Assembly (NCBI RefSeq): GCF_003287875.1
Contig: NZ_QMKK01000018.1
Location: 1 to 60,196 of the forward strand
Origin: Martinezella tropici
GTDB lineage: Bacteria; Pseudomonadota; Alphaproteobacteria; Rhizobiales; Rhizobiaceae
Direction: 5' to 3'
Length of the DNA: 60,196 nt
Shown here in pieces: positions 24,790 through 33,134 of this stretch. Made by a program: the position numbers and the translations under genes. Each line of letters starts with the position of its first letter. Position 1 is the stretch's first letter. A model generated the notes under the pieces. That model searched no databases, was not told the origin of the DNA, and saw only the letters and a program-made list of their open reading frames with translations.

Positions 24790-25230
24790 ATGATCACTCG
24801 TTATATCTCTGCCGCATCGGCAACTGCCACGGTCTTGGGCTTGCTATTTGTCACCAATCCCGCATTTGCGCAGCAGGCGACACAAGAGAACCAGCCCACC
24901 CAAGCACAACCCAATAGCAGCGGGACAGCTGCCACCGTCAGCGATCAAAAGATCGAGGCTTTTGCAGTCGCGTATCTGCAGGTGGACAAGATCAGGCAGG
25001 AATACTCGGCCAAGATCGGAGCAACGTCGGACGCGACCGCGAAGCAGCAGCTGCAGACCGAGGCAAGCAAACAGATGGTACAGGCCGTCCAGACCTCTCC
25101 GGGCATGTCGGTAGACGAGTACAACGCGATTCTCACGGCAGCACAGAAGGATCCGGCGCTCGTTAAGAGAGTTCAGGACAAGATTCAGAAATCCGAGCCT
25201 GGGCAGCAGCCCGCACCCGCACAGCAGTAG
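24790..25230 (+). CDS. Secreted DUF4168-type protein
   Basis: 146 residues with a signal peptide (VLGLLFVTNPAFAQQ, cleavage after AFA). The mature part has a Q/T-rich linker and a helical domain with KIEAFAVAYLQVDKIRQEY and SVDEYNAILTAAQKDPAL, typical of DUF4168 periplasmic proteins. The C-terminal tail is Pro/Gln-rich. The ribosome site is GAAGAGGA. The function is unknown. A strong hairpin lies 35 bp downstream, so it is probably monocistronic. Confidence 0.82.
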   Translation: MITRYISAASATATVLGLLFVTNPAFAQQATQENQPTQAQPNSSGTAATVSDQKIEAFAVAYLQVDKIRQEYSAKIGATSDATAKQQLQTEASKQMVQAVQTSPGMSVDEYNAILTAAQKDPALVKRVQDKIQKSEPGQQPAPAQQ

Positions 25231-25264
25231 GCGACGTCACAATCGACAGCCAAATTGATCCCCG

Positions 25265-25304
25265 CCACGACCGTGCCAAGTACCGCAATCTTGGCACGGC
25301 GTGG
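25265..25304 (+). terminator. Strong hairpin after the DUF4168 gene
   Basis: CCACG plus CCGTGCCAAG pairs with CTTGGCACGG plus CGTGG, giving a 15-bp stem with one bulged A and a 9-nt loop. A T6 run occurs a few bases later at about 25312. This is a likely terminator or 3'-end stabiliser. Confidence 0.65.
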
Positions 25305-25436
25305 ATCAGCGTTTTTTCCTCATGAAGGCGCACGCGTGCCCCGGCGGAACGACGGAATGGCGTCGATCCTCGATTCTGTCTCAAGAGGCGTCAACCGGTA
25401 TAGTCGGTTGAGGGGATCACGCATACCAGCATCTTT

Positions 25437-25454
25437 TGACGCCCCGGGGCGTCA
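25437..25454. repeat. Perfect 18-bp palindrome at the avidin-like gene end
   Basis: TGACGCCCC is followed by its exact complement GGGGCGTCA. The right end contains the stop codon of the leftward avidin-like gene. It can fold as a hairpin with a CCGG loop. No T-run follows on the minus strand. Confidence 0.5.
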
Positions 25455-25808
25455 GGTGCGCCGTTCGAATGTATCGACATTCGTCTGCACCGAATGAGCC
25501 CACCCAAGCTTCTCAGCCTGACCCGACTTTCCGACCTTCGCGCTGGTTACGACGTGCCACACTGTTTGGAGCTTGTCCTCTCGCAACATTCCAGTGAATG
25601 AGCAGATTGACGTCGGACCGTCTCCCGCCACACCAAAGGCGAAATTAATGCAATCATCGAACCAAACACCCGTTGCCTGCAGTTCATGGCCAAAGAAAGC
25701 ACTATCCTGCAGAGCAGTCTTGAACGTGCCTTTGATCAGCCCATCCCGATCCTCGATGATCGTCAGCGTAGAGTCATATTGATTGCGCCAAGTGCCAGTC
25801 CAGGTCAT
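25452..25808 (-). CDS. Avidin/streptavidin-like protein without signal peptide
   Basis: 118 residues. The order of motifs matches the avidin beta-barrel: GTWRNQYDSTLTI (streptavidin GTWYNQLGSTF), GLIKGTFKT (GTYES loop), TSICSFTG (SATTWSG), LQTVWHVVTSA (TQWLLTS) and LGWAHSVQTNVDTFERR (AWKSTLVGHDTF). The Asn and Ser of the first biotin contact, two of the later Trp residues and the final Asp are kept. Tyr43 is Phe and Trp92 is Phe by this hand alignment. Unlike known avidins it starts directly at MTWTG with no signal peptide, so it may be cytoplasmic. GAGGAG lies before the ATG. Biotin binding is inferred, not shown. Confidence 0.68.
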   Translation of the reverse strand: MTWTGTWRNQYDSTLTIIEDRDGLIKGTFKTALQDSAFFGHELQATGVWFDDCINFAFGVAGDGPTSICSFTGMLREDKLQTVWHVVTSAKVGKSGQAEKLGWAHSVQTNVDTFERRT

Positions 25809-26131
25809 TTCGAAAATCTCCTCATCTTGTAGATAAGGAAACTGGTCTCACGCGCGGGTGTTCCGCTCCGAACTCGTAGCCAGGGAAATCTTTCGCATAA
25901 TCTTCATAAAGGCGCCGTCGATGTTTGGCGCAAGACCGAATGTCCGTCTTCGTGGCCGGAGTTTGCTCGCCCTACACCGGTCTTGCGAGGGTTGCCCGGG
26001 TAGGCCGAGCCGATCCTCCTCACAGGAGGACGAGCTGTGGTAGATCATAAAGACGCTTTTGTCGGAATCGCGTCGCCAAGCTGAAGAATGCGATTGCGAC
26101 TTCAGCGGACGCTTACGGTCCGCTGGTTTAG
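25809..26131. other. Gene-free stretch with a hairpin at its right end
   Basis: No convincing open frame is present. A perfect 8-bp hairpin (CAGCGGAC at 26103-26110, GTCCGCTG at 26118-26125) lies just downstream of the leftward 35-codon gene. It is a likely terminator for that gene. Confidence 0.45.
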
Positions 26132-26239
26132 TTACTTCTTCTTCTCTTGATCGCGATGCCATTTGACGGCGAAGAACATGCCCGTGCCTAACACGAGAAG
26201 CTTGAGCGGAAAGAAGACTATAGGGAACCAATCCCACAT
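26132..26239 (-). CDS. 35-residue membrane protein
   Basis: The product MWDWFPIVFFPLKLLVLGTG continues MFFAVKWHRDQEKKK. It has one transmembrane helix and a charged tail with HRDQEKKK. I recall very similar 33-38 residue proteins (WDWFP, KLxVLGTGMFFAxKWHxDQ) in other Rhizobiaceae genomes. That suggests a real small gene, although its role is unknown. It would be missed by minimum-length cutoffs. The ribosome site is weak (GGAAATATCC). Confidence 0.55.
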   Translation of the reverse strand: MWDWFPIVFFPLKLLVLGTGMFFAVKWHRDQEKKK

Positions 26240-26559
26240 TTCGGATATTTCCAGGCTATTACTTGACACTCTATCGTGAGGGAGCACTACCCCAAAACTG
26301 CTGCATACGACATCAGTCATCTTGACGCAGATGGGATACCCACGGCGTCCGAAACGGGCCAATGTTCCTCGGGGTCAATGTGCTGGAAAAAACAGCGCTC
26401 ACTGTTTGGCTGCGACGCTGCGCTGGTGACATCAGCAGACGTAGGGCTGCGCGCCGCAGCCGCGCCGAGACGCTGCGCGGCTGCCTTTGGATCGGTAAGG
26501 GTGGAGATCAAATCGCATTCGCGCGTGAGGCGAGGGGGGCGGAACCCCGATCCCGCCGT
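26240..26559. other. Gene-free stretch
   Basis: This 320-bp interval should hold the promoter of the 35-residue gene and the 3' end of the next gene's transcript. No convincing frame, hairpin or repeat was seen. Confidence 0.35.
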
Positions 26560-26862
26560 TCAGCGCTTGCGGACGAATTCGGTGCGCAGCACCAGCCCCT
26601 TGATCGTGTCATGCCGGCAGTCGATCTCCTCGGGATTGTCGGTGAGCCGGATCGACCTGATGACGGTTCCCTGCTTGAGCGTTTGCCCGGCGCCCTTCAC
26701 CTTGAGGTCCTTTACCAGGACAACGGAGTCTCCGTCCGCCAGAACATTGCCTGATGCGTCGCGGACCTCCGCGGCTTTTGCGGCCTCCGCCGCAATCTCC
26801 GAAGCAGGCCGCCATTCGCCGCTCACCTCGTCATATATGTAATCGTCGTTCTGGTCGCCCAT
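26560..26862 (-). CDS. PhnA-domain protein
   Basis: 100 residues starting MGDQNDDYIYDEVSGEWRPA. The C-terminal domain (DGDSVVLVKDLKVKGAGQTL, KQGTVIRSIRLTDNPEEIDC) is the PhnA/YjdM fold. The family's N-terminal zinc ribbon with CxxC pairs is absent; it is replaced by the acidic YDEVSGEW segment. Despite the name, PhnA-domain proteins are not shown to cleave phosphonates in general. It stands alone here. Confidence 0.82.
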   Translation of the reverse strand: MGDQNDDYIYDEVSGEWRPASEIAAEAAKAAEVRDASGNVLADGDSVVLVKDLKVKGAGQTLKQGTVIRSIRLTDNPEEIDCRHDTIKGLVLRTEFVRKR

Positions 26863-27052
26863 GTCTGTCCTGCCGTGTCGTCTTGTTCAGCTATGCCGTT
26901 TGGCGCCGCGCTCTCAGCGTGGATGGCCAATCCGCTGGAGCCCTTTATCCCGCAAATGCCGCGAAATCAAATCGCGGCCACCAGCAGCCGACGGTGACAT
27001 GAATCCATGCGATCGAGAACCACGAGGCTGAGCATTCACCGATGGCCGCGTT

Positions 27053-28063
27053 TCAAGCGGCCGGTACGAGCGTCTGATCGGCCTGGTGGCGCGCCCAGGC
27101 GATCCCGTCCTCGAGCGATGTCGCCCGGTATGCCAGATCGGTGCCGCCGGAAAATGCGGCCATGAACCTGCGTATCTTGCCGTAGCTGTTGTCCAGCACC
27201 GCATGCGGCCGGCCGAGCAGGATCGAGCAGATATGGACGTGAAGCCGGTCAGTGACGAGCGCCCGACCGCGGGAGATCTGCCTGATGCCGCGACCCAGCC
27301 TGTTGTGGGCCGCCGCATCGAGCTTGCGCAGCCGTATTTCGGCCGGCTTGAGAGCGAGCAAGGCCGTCGCCGCACCAAGCGCCTTGGAGATGCGCACCCG
27401 TCTGGCGGATTCGGTGGTCCAGTCCTCTTTCGGAATATCGGGATAGGCCGAGAGATTGGCATCTCCGACTTTTTCGAGGTCGGATCTCAGCATGGCAAGG
27501 ACGGGAAATTCCGGCTCCTGCGGCTGGATTGCTCCGATGGAAAAGGCCATATCCGGGCAAAGACGCACTTCGCAATCGAAATGCTTGAGGGCGAACTCCT
27601 TCGACTCCTCGTCGCGCACCAGCAAGACGAAGTTTTTGTGCCGTCCGATGACGCGGGCGCTTTCGGCGAGGCGGGCCTCGGACTTGTAGTGGATGGATTG
27701 CGGGAACTGAATCACCTGGCGATCGGGAAACCGCTCCAGGACCCGTTCGCGGAAATCCTGATGCGCATCCCATATATCGCCGAAATTGCCGCCGCCATGA
27801 ATGAAGATCGGACCGGTCGGCATGGTCCGCTCGAGTTGCTCGGGTGAAAAATCGTCGATCCGCGAGACATAGGTCGGCCGCTTGCCGTATCTCCGCTTGA
27901 GATAGGCCATTTCGCCGAGCCAGATGGCGGAGTCGCCACAATTGCGGATATCGGGAAAGTCGAGGATCGCCAAAGGCTCATCATGGCTGATGTAGTCTTT
28001 CAGGCAATCGTGGATCATGTCGTCCAATTTTGCGATCAGGACTCGATTTGATTGCAATGTCAT
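27053..28063 (-). CDS. Polysaccharide pyruvyl transferase family protein
   Basis: 336 residues. DFPDIRNCGDSAIWLGEMAY at the N-terminus, GPIFIHGGGNFGDIW in the middle and ALVTDRLHVHICSILLGRPH near the C-terminus are the diagnostic blocks of the pyruvyl transferase family. Members add a ketal pyruvate from phosphoenolpyruvate to sugars of exopolysaccharide or cell wall glycans. The C-terminal VLDNSYGKIRRFMAAF is also family-typical. It follows a flippase gene by 54 bp on the same strand, so the two are probably an exopolysaccharide assembly operon. The specific glycan is unknown. Confidence 0.88.
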   Translation of the reverse strand: MTLQSNRVLIAKLDDMIHDCLKDYISHDEPLAILDFPDIRNCGDSAIWLGEMAYLKRRYGKRPTYVSRIDDFSPEQLERTMPTGPIFIHGGGNFGDIWDAHQDFRERVLERFPDRQVIQFPQSIHYKSEARLAESARVIGRHKNFVLLVRDEESKEFALKHFDCEVRLCPDMAFSIGAIQPQEPEFPVLAMLRSDLEKVGDANLSAYPDIPKEDWTTESARRVRISKALGAATALLALKPAEIRLRKLDAAAHNRLGRGIRQISRGRALVTDRLHVHICSILLGRPHAVLDNSYGKIRRFMAAFSGGTDLAYRATSLEDGIAWARHQADQTLVPAA

Positions 28064-28117
28064 TTCCCCATTCCCCTTTAGATGACAAGGCAGCTCGGCC
28101 GGCCTGGCCGAACGTTC

Positions 28118-29602
28118 TCAGGCAAGGCGCAATTTCGGCAGCACTTTGCCGAGTATGGTTTGGACCTCTGTTTCGGGACCGGTCGGACGCTTCATCAACC
28201 TCCAGAGGAGGAAAGTCGAACCGCAATAGAGCAAGCCGCCGAGCACGATCAGCATGGCGAGATGCGTCACGAGCAAGAGCTTGTCGTCCGTCGGCGCCAG
28301 ATGGCTCGATGCCAGCGATACGCCGGCCGCCATCACGGCGACGCTTGCGAGCGCCCGAAGGTTCACCGACAATTGTTTCGCAACGGTGATGCCGGTGAAG
28401 CGCCGCACGAGCATCATGTTGACGGCGGTGCTGAAGAGGCCGGTGAAGACCCGGCCGGCAATGACGCCCGACAGGCCATAGAGCATCAGGCCGCCAATCA
28501 TGATCGGCACCCGCAGGCAGAACATCTGGGTATCGCGGACGAAGAGCACCCGGGTCTCGCCCTTGGCCATGCCGAGCGGCTGCACCAGCGAGCCGAGCGT
28601 CTGCAGCGCAAAGACCGAGGCAAGCGACTGGATGATGAAGATGACAGGTGCCCATTTGTCGCCCAGCGCGAGCCTGACCAGCGGATCGGCGGTCACCGCC
28701 ACCCCGATGCCGGCGGGAAGTGCTACGGCGGCAACCAGCGCCTGCACGCGCTGATACGCGGCGGCGAGCCTGCCGGGGTCGTTATGAATGCCGGCAAAAG
28801 CCGGATAGATCGTCTGCGTGAGGGGTGCGGTCGCTTCCCGCGTCGGCATCATGGCGAGGTTGCTGCCGACGGAATAGTAACCGAGCTGAATCCCGCCGAG
28901 CATCTTACCGACAAGCAGATAATCGAAGCGCCAATTGAGCGTGCTGACGATCTGTCCGGCTGTAAGCCAGGCGGAAAAGGAAAAGAACTCCCGCATATGC
29001 TTGAAGGTGATCCTGGGCCGGAACGGCAGCACGAGATAGGAGACGATGACATTCGTCGCCTGGCTTATGAGGGTTCCGATGACCAGCGCCCAATAGCTTT
29101 GATAGATCACCGCAATCGCAACGGAGGCGACGAAACCGGCGAATTTCTGCGAAACCGCAAGCACGAACTCCTGCCAGAAGATCAGATCGCGCTGGAGCAT
29201 GATACGGCGTGGATTTGTGAGGCCGCCCATCAGCATGCTGATGCCAAGTGCCAGCATGACGCCCGTCAGTCTGGGCTCGTTGAAGAGGGCGGCGGCCGGA
29301 TAGGCAAAGATCGCAAACAGGATGCAGATTGCCAGTCCGCGCGCGGCGTTGAGGGTCCAGGCAGCGCTGAAATGGGATTCGTCCGGCGCCGCATGCCGGA
29401 TCAGCGCTTCGGAAAGGGAAAGTTCGGTAACGGTCGTGACGATCATCAGTATCGTCATGCCCAGGGCGACCACGCCGAAGTCGGCGGGCGCCAGATAGCG
29501 CGCCAAGACGAAAGTGCTGAGTGTCGCAAGCCCGTTCACGATCGTCCGAGACAGGCTCAACCACATGCTTCCCTTGACGAGGCGTCCAGTGATACTGGTC
29601 AT
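28118..29602 (-). CDS. Lipopolysaccharide/exopolysaccharide flippase (Wzx/ExoT-like)
   Basis: 494 residues with 12-14 hydrophobic helices. The N-terminus (GRLVKGSMWLSLSRTIVNGL and LARYLAPADFGVVALGMTIL) is typical of polysaccharide flippases of the PST/MATE-like group. PRRIMLQRDLIFWQEFVLAV and RFDYLLVGKMLGGIQLGYYS match the middle blocks of this group. It moves lipid-linked oligosaccharides across the inner membrane. It precedes a pyruvyl transferase gene, but no other glycosyltransferase lies beside them, so the rest of the pathway must be elsewhere. Confidence 0.87.
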   Translation of the reverse strand: MTSITGRLVKGSMWLSLSRTIVNGLATLSTFVLARYLAPADFGVVALGMTILMIVTTVTELSLSEALIRHAAPDESHFSAAWTLNAARGLAICILFAIFAYPAAALFNEPRLTGVMLALGISMLMGGLTNPRRIMLQRDLIFWQEFVLAVSQKFAGFVASVAIAVIYQSYWALVIGTLISQATNVIVSYLVLPFRPRITFKHMREFFSFSAWLTAGQIVSTLNWRFDYLLVGKMLGGIQLGYYSVGSNLAMMPTREATAPLTQTIYPAFAGIHNDPGRLAAAYQRVQALVAAVALPAGIGVAVTADPLVRLALGDKWAPVIFIIQSLASVFALQTLGSLVQPLGMAKGETRVLFVRDTQMFCLRVPIMIGGLMLYGLSGVIAGRVFTGLFSTAVNMMLVRRFTGITVAKQLSVNLRALASVAVMAAGVSLASSHLAPTDDKLLLVTHLAMLIVLGGLLYCGSTFLLWRLMKRPTGPETEVQTILGKVLPKLRLA

Positions 29603-30249
29603 ACGATATCCAAGTTTCCGCTACGCAATCAGGTGACTGGAGGCGCGATCCGCACGAATAAACCATGCCGTACCGATCCTTGCGGATCGGAACAGCGCGG
29701 GAGAGCCATATGGTCGCTGTAAGCAAAGGACGCCCCGGCGTCTCAGCGGGAACTAGTTCGAAGATTTCACATGTCAACGCTTCCAATTCATTTTCGCATC
29801 ATTTCTGGATCATTTTCGCATCAGTTTCAGATCATCGGCCCGCGACACTCGATTCATCGGAAATTGGATTTGTCTGACTCGCTGACGGTCTTGGCCAACG
29901 ATGCCGCAACACGTTGTCAACTGTGACGTGGCAGCGGTCGCCCGATCGATCGCAGCCGTCGGGCCCGACACCCATCGGGACCTTCGATCATGTCATGCAG
30001 CGACTGAGAGCGGTCCTTTAGCAAGCTGCATTGGATCGCCTATTGCCAGGCTTGGAACCTGGTTTGATAAAGCCGGGGACCGCCGTTGCGGAAGCCAAGT
30101 CAGGGCGCTTCTCGCACTCGTCACTCACGAATTCTGTCAATGCGGTTCCAACTTGTGATGGCGGCAATCAGCCCTGAAAGCGGAACATTCCGGTGTCCAA
30201 TCGTATTCCCCTTTCAGCTCTTCGGAGCCGATAAGCAAAGGAGAATGCT
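29603..30249. promoter_or_regulatory. Intergenic region upstream of flippase and DUF1236 genes
   Basis: This 647-bp region separates two divergent genes. It contains a 22-bp tandem repeat (29789-29832), and the DUF1236 gene has a ribosome site at AAAGGAG. Open frames of 60-85 codons in it lack any recognised motif. Confidence 0.4.
29789..29832. repeat. 22-bp direct tandem repeat upstream of the flippase gene
   Basis: Two adjacent copies start CATTTTCGCATCA and match at 18 of 22 positions. The 22-bp period is close to two helical turns. They lie about 190-230 bp before the flippase start, a plausible regulator site. Confidence 0.5.
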
Positions 30250-30648
30250 ATGCGTACGAAACTTATCGTGACAGCGGCCGCCGCCTTTGGTCTTCTCGCT
30301 GGTTCAGCCTTCGCGCAGTCGTCGACGGTTACCGGGGCTGCGGGCGGCGCGGTTACCGGCGCTGTTGTCGGCGGCCCCGTGGGCGCCGCCGTCGGCGGTG
30401 TGACGGGTGCCATTGTCGGCACGGCAATCGATCCGCCGCCGCAGAAGGTCATCACCTACGTACAGGAACAGCCGATGCCTCCTTCCGAGGCCGTCGTGCA
30501 GGATCGAATTGTCGTAGGCCAGCCGCTTCCGGAGACCGTTGTCGTCACGCCGGTTCCTGAAAATCCGGCTTATGCCTATGCGGTCGTCAATCATGAGCGC
30601 GTTATCGTTCAGCCGAAGACGCGCAAGGTTGTCAAAATCCTCGATTGA
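30250..30648 (+). CDS. Secreted glycine-zipper DUF1236-type protein
   Basis: 132 residues with signal peptide MRTKLIVTAAAAFGLLAGSA, cleaved after AFA. The next part is a glycine zipper (TGAAGGAVTGAVVGGPVGAA) that could insert in or associate with membrane. The C-terminal end (YAYAVVNHERVIVQPKTRKV) matches the DUF1236 tail common in rhizobia. The function is unknown. AAAGGAG precedes the ATG and a strong terminator follows. Confidence 0.82.
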   Translation: MRTKLIVTAAAAFGLLAGSAFAQSSTVTGAAGGAVTGAVVGGPVGAAVGGVTGAIVGTAIDPPPQKVITYVQEQPMPPSEAVVQDRIVVGQPLPETVVVTPVPENPAYAYAVVNHERVIVQPKTRKVVKILD

Positions 30649-30657
30649 TCGCAGCGA

Positions 30658-30683
30658 GGGCCTCCCCCGCGGGGAGGCCCTTT
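30658..30683 (+). terminator. Rho-independent terminator after the DUF1236 gene
   Basis: GGGCCTCCCC (30658-30667) pairs perfectly with GGGGAGGCCC (30671-30680), with a 3-nt loop and TTT. It lies 10 bp after the stop codon. Confidence 0.8.
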
Positions 30684-30722
30684 GGGCGTGACATCGGCTT
30701 CGGTGAAGGCACCGAGGGCGTG

Positions 30723-31580
30723 TTAGGCGAGCTCTTGCGCTTGCTCACAAAGCCAAGCGCAAAGCTGTCTGGGCGCGAGGCGGGAGTCGTCAGTTCGCAT
30801 CAGCGCAAAATGCCAGGCCGGGCCGCTGAGCACATATGGGAATGGTGCGATCAGAAGTCCCTGTTCCAGAAGCGGCCGATATAAGGAGGGCGATAGCAGA
30901 GCGACACCGACACCTGCGATCGCCGCGTTGGCGTCCAGATCGTGCGTGGGGTAATCGACCGTGACAAACTGCAGAGTTTGCGGCAGCTCAGATCGAGCGT
31001 TCCAAAACCACGCTTCCCAATCCGGATGCGGTAAAAGCTTGAAATCGGCCAATGCATTCGGCTCGTTCAGGCGCCTCGTTCGAAGGAGGGAAGGCGCCAG
31101 CATCGGCGTCGCTTCAACCGGCATAAGCCGGTATTCATCGAGCCCTTCCCAGCCACCGCGGCCTGTGCGAATGGCAACGTCAAACGCGCTGGGATCACGG
31201 ATATCGGCGGAAACGTCGACTTCGATGGGCGGCGTACCCGCCGAGGGATAGCGTGACAGCCGCGGCGCGAGCCAGCGCGATGCGAATGTCGGAGGTGCCG
31301 TCAACCGCAACGGTGGCGTGGTCGCCTGAAATTCATCAAGGGCTCCCGCAATTCCATCCAATGCCTCGCGGATTCGGCTTGCCAGAACGGCAGCCGCGGC
31401 TGTTGGGACGACACGCCGGCCGAACCGCTCGAAGAGGGGCTGACCAAGTTCGGTCTCCAATGTGCGGATGCGAAGGCTAACGGCCGCAGGGGTGAGGCAT
31501 AACCGATCCGCAGCGCGGGCGAAGCTGCCGGCCGCAACGCAGGCTTCCAATATCCGCAAGGATTCCAACGGCGGCCGCAT
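30723..31580 (-). CDS. LysR-family regulator (GcvA-like)
   Basis: The start MRPPLESLRILEACVAAGSF (285 residues) is the standard LysR beginning; earlier in-frame codons are atypical. The HTH covers about residues 5-65 (GSFARAADRLCLTPAAVSLR). The C-terminal effector domain has RLTAPPTFASRWLAPRLSRY, typical of GcvA-like regulators. It is divergent from a DUF3237 gene with a 106-bp gap, so it probably regulates that gene. The ligand is unknown. Confidence 0.85.
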   Translation of the reverse strand: MRPPLESLRILEACVAAGSFARAADRLCLTPAAVSLRIRTLETELGQPLFERFGRRVVPTAAAAVLASRIREALDGIAGALDEFQATTPPLRLTAPPTFASRWLAPRLSRYPSAGTPPIEVDVSADIRDPSAFDVAIRTGRGGWEGLDEYRLMPVEATPMLAPSLLRTRRLNEPNALADFKLLPHPDWEAWFWNARSELPQTLQFVTVDYPTHDLDANAAIAGVGVALLSPSLYRPLLEQGLLIAPFPYVLSGPAWHFALMRTDDSRLAPRQLCAWLCEQAQELA

Positions 31581-31686
31581 GTTCTTTTCTCTTTGACTAG
31601 CTTTTCTTGTGACGATCTCAAGCAAAGCGCGTTTTGGGCGTGAAATGCCTTCGGCTAGGGTTCGGTTCAACAATAGGAGATCCGAC

Positions 31687-32145
31687 ATGACCCTGCAATC
31701 TCGGCACTTATTCACTCTTTTCATGACGCTTCATCCCGCGTTGGAACTTGGCAAAACGCCGGCGGGTAGCCGTCGGGTGTTTCCCGTCTCGGGCGGGCAT
31801 TTCCGGGGGGAGCGCCTGAAGGGGGAGGTCTCACCGCTTATCGGCTCCGATCTCCTGCTGGCACGCGCGGATGGGACGTTTCAACAGGATGTAAGGCTTC
31901 TGCTCGTCGCAGACGATGGCGGCCTAATCCTGATGACCTATCGCGGCGTCAGGCGCTCCAGCCCTGTCGTTGACGAGCGTCTCGCTCGTGGCGAGAAGGT
32001 CGACGCCTCCGAATATTATCTCCGCACAACGCCATATTTCGAGACTGCCGCGTCGCGGCACGCGTGGCTCAACCAAATCGTCGCGGTTGCCCAGGGAGGG
32101 CGCTGTCCCGGCGGCGTCGAGTATGACGTTTTCGAAATTCTCTGA
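31687..32145 (+). CDS. DUF3237 family protein
   Basis: The start MTLQSRHLFTLFMTLHPALE (152 residues) follows TAGGAGATCC. FPVSGGHFRGERLKGEVSPL, GGLILMTYRGVRRSS and SEYYLRTTPYFETAASRHAW are the family blocks. DUF3237 proteins are small beta-rich proteins of unknown function, often encoded next to LysR regulators. The arrangement with the divergent LysR gene is the only clue to control. Confidence 0.86.
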   Translation: MTLQSRHLFTLFMTLHPALELGKTPAGSRRVFPVSGGHFRGERLKGEVSPLIGSDLLLARADGTFQQDVRLLLVADDGGLILMTYRGVRRSSPVVDERLARGEKVDASEYYLRTTPYFETAASRHAWLNQIVAVAQGGRCPGGVEYDVFEIL

Positions 32146-32252
32146 ACGCGCTTTCGGCCGAGTTGATTCACGCGCATCGCTTCGGACAGCAGGAAGTATC
32201 ACGATTGGAAGGCACGGTCAGATAGCTTGATCGGAGACCCCGCGCCCGGCGA

Positions 32253-33134
32253 TTATCCCTTTATTCCGGCGGAAAGCATGATGGCGCGCGTGATCTGCCG
32301 TTGGAAGAGGAGGTAGAGAATGGCGACCGGGAGGCCCGCCAATACCGCGGCGGCCATGTCTTTGGCGAAACGGACGCCGAAGACATCTTTCACCTGCGTG
32401 ATACCAACGGGGATGGTGATTGTCGCATCCGACGTCGCGACCAGGAAGGGCCACAGGAAATTGTTCCATGCCGCTATGAATGTGGTGATGCCAAGCGCGG
32501 TAATGACACCCCAGTTCATCGGCACATAAATCTTCCAAAGCGTTCTCAAGTGACCGGCATTGTCGAGCATTGCCGCTTCGCGGAATTCCTTCGGGATCTG
32601 GTCGAAGAACTGCTTCAGGATGATGATGACCGACGGCACGACCAGTTGCGGCAGAACGATGCCGCCCCAGGTGTTGATCAATCCGAACGAGTTCATCAGC
32701 ACGAAATGGTTGATGATGAGCGCTTCAGTCGGGACCATCACCGAGGCGATCAGCGCGCCGTAAATCAGGCGGCGGCCGGGAAACTGGATTTGGCTGAGCG
32801 CATAGGCGCAGCAAAGGCTCATCGCAAGCACCAGAACCGCGACAATCGCCGATGTCGCGACGGAGTTGACATACCATTGGATGATGCTGGAGCGTTCGAT
32901 CACATAGAGATAGGGCTCCAACGTCGGCGCTTTCGGGAAAAGCCCGGGCGTTTTGCTCACCACCTCGGTGTCCGATTTCAGCGATGTCGCGATGGCCCAG
33001 TAAAGCGGAAAGAACCAGATCAGCGCTCCGAGCGCGGTCAACACGGTTAGCGCGCGGCCGCTCCAGCGTCCGGCAGCGACATGGTGGCTTGCCGGCGCAA
33101 GGCCTGCTCCCGGATCACTTATCCGGCCGCTCAT
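32253..33134 (-). CDS. ABC sugar transporter permease (MalG type)
   Basis: 293 residues with six hydrophobic helices. The EAA loop region reads EFREAAMLDNAGHLRTLWKI followed by YVPMNWGVI, which docks on the ATPase. SSIIQWYVNSVATSAIVAVL and the C-terminal QRQITRAIMLSAGIKG are typical of CUT1 MalG-type permeases. It overlaps the MalF-type gene by 4 bp, so the two are translationally coupled. No ATPase is encoded in this operon; a shared MsmK/UgpC-type ATPase must serve it. Confidence 0.9.
   Translation of the reverse strand: MSGRISDPGAGLAPASHHVAAGRWSGRALTVLTALGALIWFFPLYWAIATSLKSDTEVVSKTPGLFPKAPTLEPYLYVIERSSIIQWYVNSVATSAIVAVLVLAMSLCCAYALSQIQFPGRRLIYGALIASVMVPTEALIINHFVLMNSFGLINTWGGIVLPQLVVPSVIIILKQFFDQIPKEFREAAMLDNAGHLRTLWKIYVPMNWGVITALGITTFIAAWNNFLWPFLVATSDATITIPVGITQVKDVFGVRFAKDMAAAVLAGLPVAILYLLFQRQITRAIMLSAGIKG

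Noticed and set aside
28082..29722. 546-codon plus-strand frame opposite the flippase gene
   Set aside because: Very rich in charged residues and lacking a family pattern, as expected from the complement of a hydrophobic membrane protein gene.
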